Assembly (NCBI GenBank): GCA_009792885.1
Contig: WMCF01000003.1
Location: 18,252,297 to 18,316,296, forward strand
Direction of reading: 5' to 3'
From: Eremophila alpestris peregrina
Taxonomy: Eukaryota; Chordata; Aves; Passeriformes; Alaudidae
Length of the DNA stretch: 64,000 nt
Shown here: piece by piece, positions 22,101-37,100 of the stretch
How positions within the stretch are numbered: the first letter of the stretch is position 1
Layout: every line of letters starts with the position of its first letter
Notes under the pieces: generated by a model
What the model was told of the DNA's origin: nothing
The model's input: only the letters and a program-made list of their open reading frames with translations
The model's database searches: none
Made by a program: the position numbers and the translations under genes

Positions 22101-25100
22101 ACTGGAGATTTGCTTCCAAAGTCAGATGTGGAAGAAGGTCTTTGCTAGAAAGAGACAGAAGAAGCACTGCTAGGTGACAGGGTCTTAGAGGAGCTGCTTC
22201 ATCCATTCCCCATTCCAGCTGCCTTTCTTTATTGTGTGCAAGAGAACACCACATTTTATTTTCTCTCTGGGAATCAGGATCAAGTTACCAGTGTCACAGC
22301 AGAGAATCAGTGAGTTTTTATTTCCCCTGTGCATTTACCTTCTATAAGAGAAATAATTTTGTTATTGAGCCATGCCACATGGTGTGATACACAGCACAAG
22401 AAATGAGACTGTGTTAAAAAGCATTGCATTGAATGAAAAAACCAGTGTGAGAGTATAGTACAATTCTTTATGTGGCTCACATTTGTTTGTTTTAAAAATT
22501 ATTTCTGTACAATTTGAAGTTGTTAAGAGAGACAGAGATGAGGACAGAGAGTTGAAAGATGGCACAGAAATAATTCCAGCTGCAAAGAGCCATTGATGCT
22601 TTGTTGGTGTCAGAATCTGGATTTGGAAGACTGCCTGTCAAACATGAGTACACTTTACTTTCCTTCAGCTGTGGCACTGCACACCTAAAGGCCCCTCTTT
22701 GTGCAGAGGGACTGCTACCCACAGTGTCCATGTCTTGCACATGGACATATAACATAGGACTTACACATGTCATATAACATAGGACTTGTTTTTTTATTAT
22801 GGGTTAGCTGTGGCAATCACCTATAATCATGCTATTGACCTATTCCCTGTGTATCAGACAAAAGGTTGTGTTTGTACATGGTGTAAGTGTAATAATAAGT
22901 CTTAGGCTACTAATATGTATTTAAGTCTGTTAGGAATAAGGCTTACTCATGAACCAAAAGGGATTGCTCCCTAATTATGAAGGTTATCAGGCAACTATAA
23001 TCTAAGTAGTACACATAATAAAGACATAGCTGTTGCAATTTCTAGGCATGTTTGAATTTGGCTACATTTTCCTTGTGAAAATTTAAAAGAATAGTGATAC
23101 CAGACCAGTCAAAAGTCTCATTTGGATTGAGAGTATGTCGCCAGAACTGGCTTATAATAAATACTTCAGGATATGACAAACACTGAACTATGCTTTTCCA
23201 TGCCCCACTCTCCCAGGAGGTCTGTGGTTCTTGAGGTCTGTGGCTGAGAGATCTGGCTTCTGAGTCAACAGTAGTGCTTGCATTTAATTGTCATACCCCA
23301 AATTATTGGCTTCTGGAGACCACTAAGGGATCTTATTTTGATACCTGTCATCTCACTTTGCTCTAGACAGGAGGCCAGATACTCTTTCATTGTCACAGGA
23401 GAACACCATTCCCAGTTTCAGGATGTTACTCTTTGGGAAGGTCTATATTGCTAACTAAATAGCTACAGACATTTCTTTTTCTCTTTGCCTCACATGGACA
23501 GTAGAAATGCCTCCATGAGAAAAGCTGGTCCTTTTTAGGCTGGTGTGAAAAAGCCTTTTTTGCATATTAGATATGTCAGTTCTCACACCAAGACAATCCC
23601 CCCCTTGTATTTATCTCAGGAATTGCAGAATGCTGATGATTATCAGCTGCATCTATCTCTGCCTTTAAAACTGAGACAGGTTTTATGGCTGCCACAAATG
23701 TTCATAAATACATTCAGCCTTTCTGTAAATCTACCTGGAGGATGTGATTTCTTTGCAACTGTCCAACAGGGCTTACTTGTGGCACCAAATGGGGAATCAC
23801 TGGCAGCACCAGGAACATAAGTCACAAGCTGAGGTGCCTGGGCTCTCCATGTTCTTGTTTTGTTTTCCAAAAGCTTGTCCACCAGGCAAGATCACTGAAG
23901 TGGGCATAGTTTTTATGCCCTACAATTGTTTCATAGAAGCCAACTTTATGCCAGGCTCTGCGCTTCCACTAATCATTAACCAGGGCAGTTACTTACTGTA
24001 GAGACTTGTCTGCCAGCCAAGTACCCCTGCATTTCACCCCAAGTGCTGCTTATATCAAGAGCTGGATGTGTGTTGTGTAGATTCCCCAGAGCAGATCTTG
24101 TTTTCAGTGTGGCTGCCCATACCTGCCTTGTTGTGCACAGCCCTATTGAAGCACACCCTGCACTTGCTGATCCCAGAGGCTTCCACTGCAGTCACAGCAG
24201 GCCATGGGCTGGCACAGCTGGCAAATCTGGTTTTGCATGGCCCTTTTCTCAGTGGTTGGGTTCACTGATCTTTCAGGAGATAAAATATCTTCTATACTGC
24301 TAATTGGCATCTATGGAAGAGAAACCCGTTGCTTCATGAGCTACAAGTGAAATATAAATGTAACACTTTCTACATACATGTATATAACAGAGATACTCCA
24401 TTGAGAAGACAAAAAATGCCTTTAGAATTGGTGACATATCCTAATTAGTATTTAGAAAAGTCCAAGGCTACAAAAAGTTTTTTCTGGAATAGTCTACAGC
24501 TACTTTTTCTTTATTTAATATGAAAAGATAATCTCAACCAGAATTCTCATTAGATAAAGCTTTAGGCTTCTCTTTAGCTATAGTACTAAATCTGGGCCTC
24601 ACTAAGTCTGGGCATGTTCCTATGTAATTTCATAGCAAGCTCACAATGCTACACTGCCTATTAATTTTAAAAGTTGGAAGGTAGTAGTACCAATGTTTTT
24701 CCTTATATCACCTAAATCCTGTGTAACACCATCAAAATAACAGAACCCCTTTTAACTCCATGTTCTACAGGGGAAACTAGTGTGTGTGGAAAGGACTGAT
24801 TGAGGATATGCTCACAACATGCTGTGTATATTTCCTTTTACTTTACCTCTGACTGTAGCAATGGTGTGAGAGGGTAGCAACACTCTTTGTGTAAAGAGGG
24901 CAGTCAGGCAACATGGGCAGTGCCAACAGGCAGCTGCCTGGGCTGGCCAATATTAATGGCACATTCACTTTAGCATGAAATTGCTCCCCACAGTCATTGA
25001 TTTTTGCAATGGCTAAGAGTAATCTGGGGACATGATCCTTCTAAAAAGAGCATTAGTGTCTTTTCAGGGCACCTCATGTAGGTTCCTGATGTCACTGCCT

Positions 25101-28100
25101 CCTCAGACAGGCTGCTTTTGCATCAATGGAGAGTAAGCCAAAAAGAGGCCAAGACAAATGCTTGGCAAGAAGATTCTCACAAGGACAGACAAGTTGTTAT
25201 GTGGATAACTTCCAAGTTGCAACAAATCCTGTAAACAGGGATTTCCTAACTGATTAAGAAACTGAAACAGGTATCAAAGCCACTAGTAATCACAAGAAGA
25301 TCCTCCCTGTGATGTCATATCCCACAGTGGAGCTTTTTTACTGTAATTCTAAGCTGATTAGATCGAGTTCAAGAATTAATTGCATAACTTCTGAGGTACC
25401 TGTTGAAATAGATGCCTGGTCTTGACTGATGTTTATAATAAAGTCATAATCACAGTTAATAATAGGAGTAAAAAATGAATGGATAATCTCATTGTCTATT
25501 ATGTGGATCAGTTTCATAGCTACATTTCTTGAAAACCTCTGTTCCTTTCTATTCAGTCTTCTTTTTGGTTTGATCCACTCATGCAAACCAAGTCTGCTCA
25601 TGCTCTTCCCCATTTCATTGTTACCAAACACACATAAACCTCATTTACCACAGGTTACCTGGTTTGTAGTCTCCAATTCAGAAGATTAGCTCTTTCTTTT
25701 CCCCTTTTTCAAATGTTTGATGGCCATGATGGAGTATAGTGTATATTGTATTACATGCAATTTTACTGTATTGTATTAATGGTAAATACTGTGGAGAAAA
25801 ATAGCCTCCTCTGGGCCTTGATAACAGCATAAGCTGCCACTAAAAAGGACAATGCTATTAATAATCAAGAAGATCCTAACTTGCTCTGCACATCTCCTTA
25901 CAGCTGTGGAAATTGTTGTATCTCTTCTGCTACGAATCAGTGGGCTGTATCTTCTTGCAGCCATAATGGCTTCTGTGCGCTTCTGTGCAAGAACAGAAAG
26001 CTATTCTGGTGGTCAAAGGTATTGTGTGTGATGCTTCTCCATGGCTTCCTTTAGATTCTTGGTGTAGTCTTACAGAAGAGTTTCTCAAAGCCATAGTTCT
26101 TCATTTCCAAAGCCAGGGCTTCAGCAAGGACACCGGGAGCCTCGTAGAGGCAGTAGGAAGTTGAACTGATTACTGGCTGAGAGACTGGTGAAAGTCAAGG
26201 ATCTTAGCTAAATGGTAGGCTCATCTCCATCTCAAAAGGAAAGGTGAGGTCAGCTATTATGCTCTAATATTATACCAGTGCAGGTGGCTTTGCAGCTCTT
26301 GTACTTCCTTGAACAGATATGAATTTTAAGGACTGTTGTGATGGTACTATGTGTTCTAGTAGACTTCATTACCTTCTTGTTTAGTGTTCTAGTTAACAAG
26401 TGGTTGAAACAGCTTTCAAAATATTTTATAATATTTAAAATGTCAAAAACTGCTTTAAAACAGGTTAGAAAAGGGTGGAGGCAATGGAAATGAACACGGG
26501 AGAAGCTTGGGTGGAGAAGAGAGGCTGGAATGAGTAGGTGATGATGGCAGCAATGTAGAACTATACGGTGCTCTGAGAGGACACAGGTCCTTGTGGTGAC
26601 TCAAGATCCTTCAGTCTTCCTTTGCCATTTGGCTTGCAGAGTTGAAAGGCAGTGGCAGACTCTGCTCAGGAAGCACCTTTCTAATTTGCACTCAGAAAAC
26701 AGATAATTATGAAGAAGCATGCTCTTTGATTTCTGAATAGGATTTCTGTTTACGCATTTCCTTGGGCTGAGCTGAGTAACGCCTTCTCACCATTTAAAAA
26801 AATGAGCTGAGCACTGCCTTTTCCCATGCTTATAGTCTCCTACATCTTCTTTGAAGTTATACCTTGGAAATTTTGATCATCCTTGATGAAGACCATATTT
26901 TACCCTATACCCTGCTTAAGTTTAAGACAGAAATTTAAGACGGAAGTATACTTAGCTTGACACTAAACATTAATCAAAAATGGAATATCAATAGGCCTGT
27001 GTTGACAGTACTATTAGTTACTATTTGGACATTCAAAGAATTAATAAATAACAGATATTGATAATTCAATTGTTCAATTATTATAATAATTGCGAATTCA
27101 TAAAGAAGGGAAGATTGATCAAAAAGGTTTGCTCATTGCAAGAATTGCTTCAAGATTTTTTTTTGAGGTATTTGTCTGATGGGCTGTTGTGATTTAGGAA
27201 TGGTATTTCCCAACTCAGTGCTCCCACTAAGCCTCTCCCAACAAGTGCCACTTGCTTCTCCTGCTGGGTGAGCTGGAGAAAAGAATTGGAGTCAAAAAAA
27301 GGTAAAGATTATGGGTTGAGAGAAGAACAATTTACTGGAACCAGCAATGAGATAAGAAAGGAAGCAGTAACAGCAACACTGTTAATGAAGAGACTCCTTC
27401 CCCCGCACTCCCGGCAATAACCTCTGGGTCCTGACCATGCCCCTCTTGGCTACTGCAAAAAATTAACCCTGTTCTAGCTGGAACCAAGACACAGGGCAAA
27501 GGTACAACTTCTCATGTTTGATATTTTGTATGAAAAATACATTTAAATACATTTTTATTCACTGAATCCTAATAGATTTTATTCACCTCAGTACCTGTCC
27601 TGGTTCTGGTTTCATCAAAAACAGCAGTATCTGCAGTTCATCCAGTCATGCATTACACAGTGTAATTGATATCTGTCATTAGTGATTCATTCTTTCTTTG
27701 CCCTCTGAGCAGAGACACATTTTGTTTTATGCATCTGTCTCTCTCTTGTCCTTACCAATGGATGTATATGAACACTGCTGAGGTGATTGGTATGATAAAA
27801 GCACAATGCAATGATGCCTGAGGTATGTCTTGGTCACTGTGGAGGTTCTGAACACCTGGAGTAGTGCCAGGGAAAGCCTTGCCTACAGGCAGGATTCTCA
27901 GAGCTTGAGGTCCTTTATCAGTGATGGTCTCTGGAGCTTTGGGCAATTTTTTTTGCCAAAGGGAGGACACTCATTACCTTGTAGATGAGGAGTGAGAACC
28001 CAGATGTGATTTGCTATTATGTGGGATGCCAATGCAAATTAGAGAAACTAGATTTGACAGGGCTGTGATAGTTTGTATTGCTGAGAAGAAACATGAGAAT

Positions 28101-31100
28101 GTCCCCATGAGACTGTGGCTCCTCTCTTGGGCACTTTCTGTGACTGTACCCTCAGCAGGAAACAATACAGTAGTGCTGCAGTAGTAGCCAGTGAAGGTTA
28201 AAAGTAAGGTTCACTCCCAAACTTTGGTGCTATTGTTTGCATCATATTCTGCTGTTAAATTGACAATAGTTCTAAATATTTTCCTGACAAAGATGCTTGT
28301 CTTACTTGTTTAGGACCAATCTTGATCAAGAATGTCTTATCAGAGGCATTTCTGAGTCAAAATAATGCTGCTTAAGGAAATAAAAAGTTTTAGCAAAACT
28401 TTTAAAACAATTTTGTTTATTTTCCCTCACTGGATGAACAACACCACCCAACTGGGTGAACACTTTCTGAAGAAAGAAAATTTGTGAGTGTTGATTTAGT
28501 GTTCCAGGTCTTTCTGATATTCATATTCTTCCCATTCCTGTTTTCTTTGAAATCCAAGGCATTTTTGTGTACTGCTTGCAGCATTTTTCCAAATCTGTTT
28601 CTATGATGTTTTCTTTTGATGCTTTAACTGCATTTTATGTCTGCATCAACAGAGTTGATGTCCGACCAAGGCTTAGTATTGGCTAGGTTATTTTTAAAAG
28701 GAAATGAAAGAGCCTTCTAAAAAATCTTAGCTAATGATAGAGCTGTGATTGCACCACATTATCACCCCAAGATGGTCTAAGATGGAACAAAAAAAATCTG
28801 ACTGTTTGATTTTCTCTTTTCCAAAAAAATATAGCATTTTGGGTCTTACTGGCTGATTATCCGAGGGTGGGAACACTGAAATAGTAACAATGTTTTTAAA
28901 AAGTCTAAAAAGGGTATGCCTATGGAAATGCATGATTTGCAGTTGAGCTGTTCATAGGCTTCTCTGCATTACATTGTGTTGCTTTTTGTGTCTCAATTTG
29001 ATGATTGTAATGTGATTGTACCTGGAGACTCTGTGTATGGATTTAGGCCTTGTTCCTTGGACAATGTACCTGTTAGAATGAAAAGGTGGCAACTCTTACA
29101 AGGAACATACAGTATATGTGTCTAAGAAGGAGGATTGGAGTTGTTTTGGAGATAGCACCCAGCTATCTGGTAATTGATCTCCTGGGCTGGTGTACTATAT
29201 AAAGCTGTCCTATCACTTCTTTCCCTGAGATTCAACCCTGGTAGGGAAATGGCTTAGTTGTTTTCCATGGACTATAATTGATGAGATATTATTACCCTGT
29301 TTTCTGCCTTCCAGCATAAACACAGACATGGCAGCATTTCCATATGACACCTTATAGGTTCACCTGGGCTGGTCCTCCTCTCTTGAAGCAAGATGAAATT
29401 TAGCTTGTCTGTCACTGTTTCATACATGTCTGGGTACTAGAACAGTCTGAAATAAGTTACCTAAAAACTTTATAAAATCTGTCTTGCTAGAGCTAATCTT
29501 CTAAGAGCTGGAGCAGTCTTCTAATTTTTACCTCTATTCACACAGAGACACAGATCATTATCCTCTGTATCAATAATTTGGACATTACAGAGCTGATTAT
29601 TTTTGTTTTGTTTAATTAGCAAACTCAAGTCTTTCAGCTCTTTTTCATATGCCAGGCTGCCTAAGTCAATCCTCTTCAATTTGGGTATGTTTAATAGCTG
29701 GTAAGGGTTAAAGTATTTTATGAGGGAGGAAGGAAAAGAGTGGAAGAGAATGCAACATTGAAGACATTGAGTGAGCATCCACATGTTCCTCTCCAGGGCT
29801 AAAAGTGTATGCAAAAGGATCTCCGTGCCAAATCTCATCACCTGCACTTATGTTTAATATTGTGTGTTTGGGATCTGGTCCAAAATGTAATTAAATTTGT
29901 GTTGTATGTGTAAGTTGTCTGATGCATTCTGTGATATTTAAGTTCTGGGGTATAATTTGTTATTCTTTGTGCAGTGTCCTGCCTTTAATTGCTTGCTTTC
30001 AGAGTCAAATATCTTTGTCTCTATCTGCATTCTTGTCTTAGGCTATGTTGAGACCTGATACCTTGCTAATTGCTAACCTAGTTAGTGTTAAATGTGGATC
30101 ATCAGATTGTGGGACTCTGTTTTTGCTGTTATTAAGGGTGAGCCGCCTTGCTAAAGGCTAGACTAACCTCTCAGGCTGGAATAGGTCTGTTGTGTTCAGT
30201 GAGGACAAAGAACTGAACCTACCACAGCTCTATTGAGATACAAGAGCGTAAGTCACAAGTTTAGCAGTTCTTTGATACTCTGAAAATAATGAATGCCTTC
30301 TTCTAAACCAGGAGTCATAGTTCATATGTACAGCAAAGAGATAAATGAACAAATTCTCTAAAACACACATACAACATTAGAGCATAACTTGCAGATACAA
30401 TTGCTGAAGAAACATCCTGCTCCTCTGGCACCATCTGAGGAAGTAACTATGCAAAGTTAATATTATCTTTTTCAAAAGTTAAAAATCAATGAAAGAGTTT
30501 TTGAAAAAAGTGTGTGGGAGACAGCTAAAAAATAGTTTCGTTACCAATAAATTGTTATCAACAGGTACATTGCATATATTCCGCATTTTAAAATTGCAAA
30601 TGCAGATGGCTCCAATTCTTGTATGTATTATTGTGATATTGTTAAACATTATTGCAATGTTACTGTAATTTCTTACCTAATATGGGCAGTAAGGGGGAAA
30701 GAATCAAGTGCATGCGGTAAAACTGGAAGATGTTTCATGTTCAGACAGTATCAGAAGACTTGAAAGATAAATCATACATACCATGATTGCACAAATTGCT
30801 TTAAGCAACACCTATTCATTGCAGCATGGCTTACCCCACGTGTTTAAAGAAAATGTTGAAGGAAAACCAAGAGACTGGTAGAGAAAGAATTATATAATTA
30901 CAAATCAAACTCTCTTCCTGGGTCACATCCAAGCAGATTACAAAAGTGGAAAGGATAGTTATCACTGTGTTATTGGTGGGGAAATGCAGATGGAGAAGCA
31001 AGATAAATTTAAATGAAACCAATTGCCCAGAGTGACTTAGCAGTCTGTGACAGAGTTGGGACTAGAATCAACATGTCATGACACCTTTCCCAGCAGGTTA

Positions 31101-34100
31101 CCCAATTGGTCATGCTGCCTCTCAGTATGCATTCCTCAGTATCAAACTGCCTGTTATTATACCCAAATCTGTTAATATACACAAGTTATTTGAGCTGAAG
31201 ACATGGGAGACAGCTATAGTTGCCCAGCAGACAAAAGAAATGTCAATTCCCTAGAAAGGACAGCAGATTTGCTCAAAATGGGAGGGCTGGAAAGGGTGGA
31301 TGACAGTGTGGAGAGACTGAGCTGCACTATTTTTCACTATATTGTCAGGTCTCAGTTCGTTACCATGGGTTCACCAGGTGTCAACTCTTAGGCTCTTAGG
31401 AGCAAATGTCCTGCATTGCTCCCTGCTAAAAACCAATTATCTCCTTAGCAGTAAGAGAGAGATTCCTAACCACCACCAAATACTCCACATATATCAGACT
31501 GACACACAAAGGGAAAGTTAGTTGCACAGATATAGTACCCAGCTCACCTCTCACCTGAAAACTCTGGCAACTCACAGGAAACAATTCACCCACACCATGT
31601 GGCAGTGCCCAGCACACAGAGCAGCCTGGTATAGTGGGAGGTGCCCCTGCCCACAGCATGGGGGTTGGAACTAGATGGTCATTAAAATCCCCTCCAACAC
31701 AGGCCATCCTACAATTCTGTGATTGCTGTGCCAACCCAGCAACAGGTCTGGAGACAAAACAAACCCAAAATAATTGCTGTGTATTAAGATTTAATTCCAT
31801 ACTTGTAGCTCACTTGCAACCTTCTGTGACATTATGACCTTTCTCAGAAATTAGAATTTTCCTCTCTATCAGGGCTCTGAGTTTAAATCACAGTAAGATA
31901 AAAGTTGCCTATTGTTTTTCATGGTGATGGGATGTGATCACATGTTGGGTGAGACAGTCAGCTCATTACATGGACTGGATTACAGATATGTGGGAGCAGC
32001 AGACCAGATGGGGAAGATGGTTAAAAAATCTTGAAGAAGATTCTCTTAAAATGCATAGGTGTTTTTCTTCTCCATCACAGAAATCTCTTGATTTGCAGCC
32101 AACAGGGGATGTACCAATAATGGGTTTGCTAAGTCAAACTACCTCTGTCTACTCTTTTCTTACCAGTTGTCTTTACTGCAGTAGTTTCTTTGAACCTCTA
32201 TTTATGACCTGAGCTCCCACCTGCAGGGGGTGACAAATAGTAGTGAATGGTTTTGAATAAAGAGCTGTTGGAAAAGTTATCAAAACACCTCCTTTTTGTA
32301 ATTTGCTCTATACATTCAGTGCTATAAGACTAAGCTTTAATATATTCGTAGTAATCTGCTAGTTACAACATATCTTTTCAAATACAGTTAGCCAAACTGA
32401 CTGCTACATAAGCCTGTTCTTGCCCACTGCTTCCCCGGAGACTGTCCGGACCAAAACCATTAAGAACTGCAAAGATCCAGTGTGGAATGAAACATTTTGC
32501 TTCAGGATCCAGAGCCAAGTAAAGGTAAGATGCAGAGTGCATTTATTTTTCTTTTGGGGCAGAGATGTCATTGTGTGATCAATATATAGGGCAAAATAAA
32601 TATGTGTGAAGGACTACAAGGGTAGGGGTAAGGGGATTTGGAGTAGAAAGTAATAACAAAATTAAAGTTAATTTTCTAATATGTTAAAAATAACCAAGAT
32701 ATTTCATAACAATTCCTATAGTGTTCTATCACTTTTCACTTTTTCTTTTCCTTTTTTAATCACTGCTTTTCATGAATAGATGTGAAAATTTTGGCGTAAA
32801 TTGAATAGTGTAAAAGATATGTATGAGCTAAGTAACGAAAGCATCAAAGAGCTGCACTTTGGCACTATTCCTTTGTAATAACTAGAAATGAATAAAAAGT
32901 CACAAAGCAACAGTTGAAGCTTGCAAAAGAGAACTCGATGAACTTTTATCTTGATGATAAATGTTAAAGCTGATGAAGATTTGCAAGTCCCACTATCTTC
33001 TCCCTCCAAAAGACAGTATCAACATTAGGGTCTAGGAGTCCACAAAGATCAGTGGTAAGCTAAATAACCCAAGCTTACTTCACACCAGGGGCAATCAATC
33101 TGCTTTACAGCTTGCACTGTTCATTTCCTAGAGCTGGTGCCAGATAAGGACTCTCTAAAGTGGAAAATCAGCAGGCCAGTCCCCTGGCTCTCCCAAGAAC
33201 TGATAACCTACTCCAGAGGAGCATTTGGAATAGCTCAATGTGTTCCTACATCACAGGGTCTTCAGTGCACAATCCCTCTTGCCTTTGACTGCAGAAGTTG
33301 CCCATGATACATGTTCTCAGGCTTTCTTCCACAGTTAGATGGTACTGTTCCTGTTTAGTGTAGCTTTCAGTTTTCACATGTCTGCCCATGTGGCCTACAA
33401 CCAGTGCTTTGCCTGCAAACCTAAAAAAATCCAACTTCTTTCAAAATGCCAGTGAAGCACAATTTCACGAAGCCCTGCAGGTTTATCAGAGAGGTGAAAG
33501 GCAAGGGACAAACATTGCAGCATGGGAACAAACACCCACTGATCTGCAACCCCTGCTCACTAGCACCTGCTCTTCCTGAAAGGTTTTTTGAAAATGCAAT
33601 ACTACACACAACAGCTAAAAAAATATCTTGGCCACAGAAGCTGCTTGAACTAGTTCTTCAGGAGTAGTGCTTGGGAAGACCTTATGTTTACGTTCAGTAA
33701 ATTTGCAGCAGGAGACAAGACGTGGCATTAGCTGGAGTAATTTTTAGTGTGTGGGAACAGCAGCGTGGTGGTGGCTGTGGCTTGAGTGTAGGCTGCAAAA
33801 ATGCATCCTGGGGATTTAGGACAGCCAAAGCTCAGCAGTTAAGTTAAGGCTCTTGTAGGTTTCTCTGTACATACTGCAATTCCTGTGCTCATTACTCTCT
33901 GAGCAGAACCAGAGTTTTCTGGTCTGGTTATTTTCTCCTTTCCTGTCTTGTGTTTTGCTGAGCTATTCATCTTCGCAAATTCTGGCAGCCATAACTCAGT
34001 AAAACCGTATAAGACACTGTCAGTGTGGAAGAAAAAGCCTGTTTGGGAATATTTATGCTGGTTCTTACCAGGAAAAGCAGTGCTTACTGCTGGGTTTTGA

Positions 34101-37100
34101 TGAATGTCTGACAAACAGTTGATTAGAAAGGGCTTCCAGGCTTGTGCTGTGGGCTCAATTCCCACAGCTCCAGGAGGGTGACCCTTCCCAGAGCTGATGG
34201 CACAAAGCCCTGCCAAGGGCTGTCTGCTCATTACCTGGCTCCCAGTGATGCTGTCCTCAGATTCTCTGTCAGGAGAGATAAAAACAGTGAACTGCCCAGA
34301 CAACCCTGTGTGGCTGCTTCCCACACAGCATCCCAGGGGTGCAGCCTGAGATCTCCCTTTTTGTGTTCAGCCAGCACCCTGTGCATGTCTCTCCGGGCCA
34401 GCTGGGAGTATTTGGGACTGCAAATTGGTTGGTCACTCAGAAAATAAGTCAGTCATTTAAGCCAGATAAGGCTATTCTATTGCAGTGTCACAGCTAGGAA
34501 AACAGATTTGCCCTTCAGTGCAAACCTGCCTTCTACTAACTGCAGACTATTGCTTTTAACCATATGACCTCCATCACCTTCTGTAATCCTCTGCAGGCTA
34601 TTTATGGCTGGCCTGTAAACCAGTGTGCTGTGGCTGTTTGCCTCTTGACAGTATGTTTCAATTAGCAAGTGTCATGGACAATGACACAGCACGATACTTT
34701 TACTTAGGTGACCTTAAAGGTCAGTAGCATTTCTGTCTTTTGATAGTAAATTGCAAACTCAAGGTCATTTGCCATCTCTCCCTTGCTGGTTTCTTGCAGA
34801 ATGATAGATGTCAAAATTGAATTCTTGGATTCTGGAGTGGCTTCCTTTCAGTGTATTTGTCTAGTCAATCACTTATCACATTTAGGTATGGACCTTTCTG
34901 AGACACATTATGAATTTCTAAGACAACAAAGTTCACGTGCTCACTGTCTTTTATCCATGTGTTTGTGTGTGAGACCATGAGCCTACCTGTGTGTCTTTAA
35001 TAAACAATAAGCCTCTTAGCAAGTTTCAGTTACATCTGATGCATAAGTAAGAAGCTGAGATAAGCGCTCCCTGTAATTTGCATGAAAATAAGTTGCTAAA
35101 TATATTGAGGGAGGCCTGAGTTATTGCCCTACTGAGAAAACAACAATTAAGGTTCACTTGCTCAGCACTCTGGGAGGCATCACTGAGCCAGCCCAGCTAC
35201 CAATCAGGTACAGGGGGGGTTGTTACCCTCTCCTGTCCATCCAAACAGACAGGTGACAGAGGAGGGAGAGGAGGAGGTTTATACAGTGGGATTTGCACAA
35301 TTTAACAAAAGCATATTGCTTTCTGTAGATTCTTTGGTAATTACCTGCATGTAGTCTGTTTAATAATTTACAGGATAAAATTATGCAACCATGAAGTAAT
35401 TGTATGGTACACCCTTAATGTATTTTAATTGCTGCTTATATCCAAGGATTTTTATTCTACCAATGGCAACAAAATCCTGACCACTAGCTGGTTACCATCA
35501 ATTCAGAAAAAAAGTGGTGACCTCAAATCAAATTGGAGGCCAAATATGTTTTTCAAGATTCAATGATTCTACTAGCTTTTATCATTTAAATTACTCTGCA
35601 GGACAAACTGCAACAAATTACTAAATAAATTACTCAGCAAAAAACCCGACTCTTTGTTAGGTTCAGAATATCTTTCTTTATCTCTGTGTGGATGCAAAGG
35701 TTGTGCATGCTCTCTCACTTCTCCCCATTCTTTCTGTTTTCCTTAACATGCTGAGCACATCATCTTGTGTCTCTGTAAGGTCTCAAAACAAGATCCTAAT
35801 TCTGTACCTCTGTTCACAGAATGTTCTTGAGATGAAAGTCTATGATGAAAATGCAGCCACTAAAGATGACCTCCTCTTCACTGTTCTCTTTGATGTTGCT
35901 AAAGTCCAGCTTGGAGAAACTGTTCACTTGGTATTTCAGCTAAATCCAAAGGTGAGTAATAAAACTGCCTTAGTCACAGGAAGAAAATATATTTTTTGAT
36001 ATTACCTCCTAAAAAAGTTCTTTTAAAGCAATCATAGGGAAAAGAGTTTGTTTCCTCTTGATATGTACTTCATATACCCTGTGAAGAACCTTCCAAACCT
36101 TAATCAGCAAAGTAGACAAGGACATGATCCTGAAGGCTTTTTCTAGCTCATCAAACCTCTTAGCAAGTGTTTTTTTTCTGACGACAGAGTTGCCTTTTTT
36201 CCCCTCTTTCTTGACTCTGTTGCTCAAATAGGTTTTGTTGGAAATAAAAACTTTTATCACCATTGCACAAAGTTTCTTTGTTAGAATTTCTCTTCCTGGC
36301 ACAAGCACTTGTGAGTTTGGGCATACTCTGGGACAGATGTTGCAGTATTCACTTAAAAACTGATTCCTTGCCCTGTAATTCTTTTGAATATACCCAAAAA
36401 TAATCCAAAGATCATACTGAGGTGCTAAAACCAGTTAATGGCCAGTTGCTGAGACTATTTAATTGTTTCAGTGTGCCTGAACACTTTTGTGATTACTTCA
36501 ACATGGGATGTGGGTATTCAATTCAGATACTTCTATATAGATTTGCTATTTCACCGGCTTTTCTTATACATGGGTATTCAGCTCCACAATGATTTCGGCA
36601 GGCAGCCTGCCTTAACTTTTCTGGACACTGATCAATGTGTTGTCAATGTTACAAGAGTCCTTTTGATCAGAAGAACTGAGAATAATCACTTCTATACAGC
36701 AGTATTCCTTTTCAGATAACATTACACAATAAAAACCCAAGCCTTTAGATAGTTTAAAGCCAACAGTTACTGCTGCAGGACTTCTTGCCATTCTACTCTG
36801 CCTCACCACCAAACAGAGGCAGTTTGGCCTGAGGACTGATGGTTAACAAAGGAGGGAGAACACTTTCAAAATCACTCTAACTCTAATGCATTCACTCCAC
36901 GCACTATACCCTGGAGCAGAAAGGAAAATTGATTTGATTGAAGGACTCTTTCAGGAGCCAGAATAGTTGTCAACTATAGCTAATAAGAAAGAAAGTTTAT
37001 TCAGATGCTTATAATAAATTAATTTTTTACAGACACAGGAGACGCTAGAGGTTGAATTTATGTCGGAGAGCATGTGAGTAAATACCCACATGGAACCACA

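Larger units (their letters stand above)
21002..32387. other. Large intron 2 of copy 2
   Basis: 11.4 kb with no further exon recognised. It holds an antisense LTR fragment (27182-27500) and a CR1 tail (31626-31725). The rest is unassigned AT-rich sequence. Short open frames here show no family motif. Confidence 0.6.
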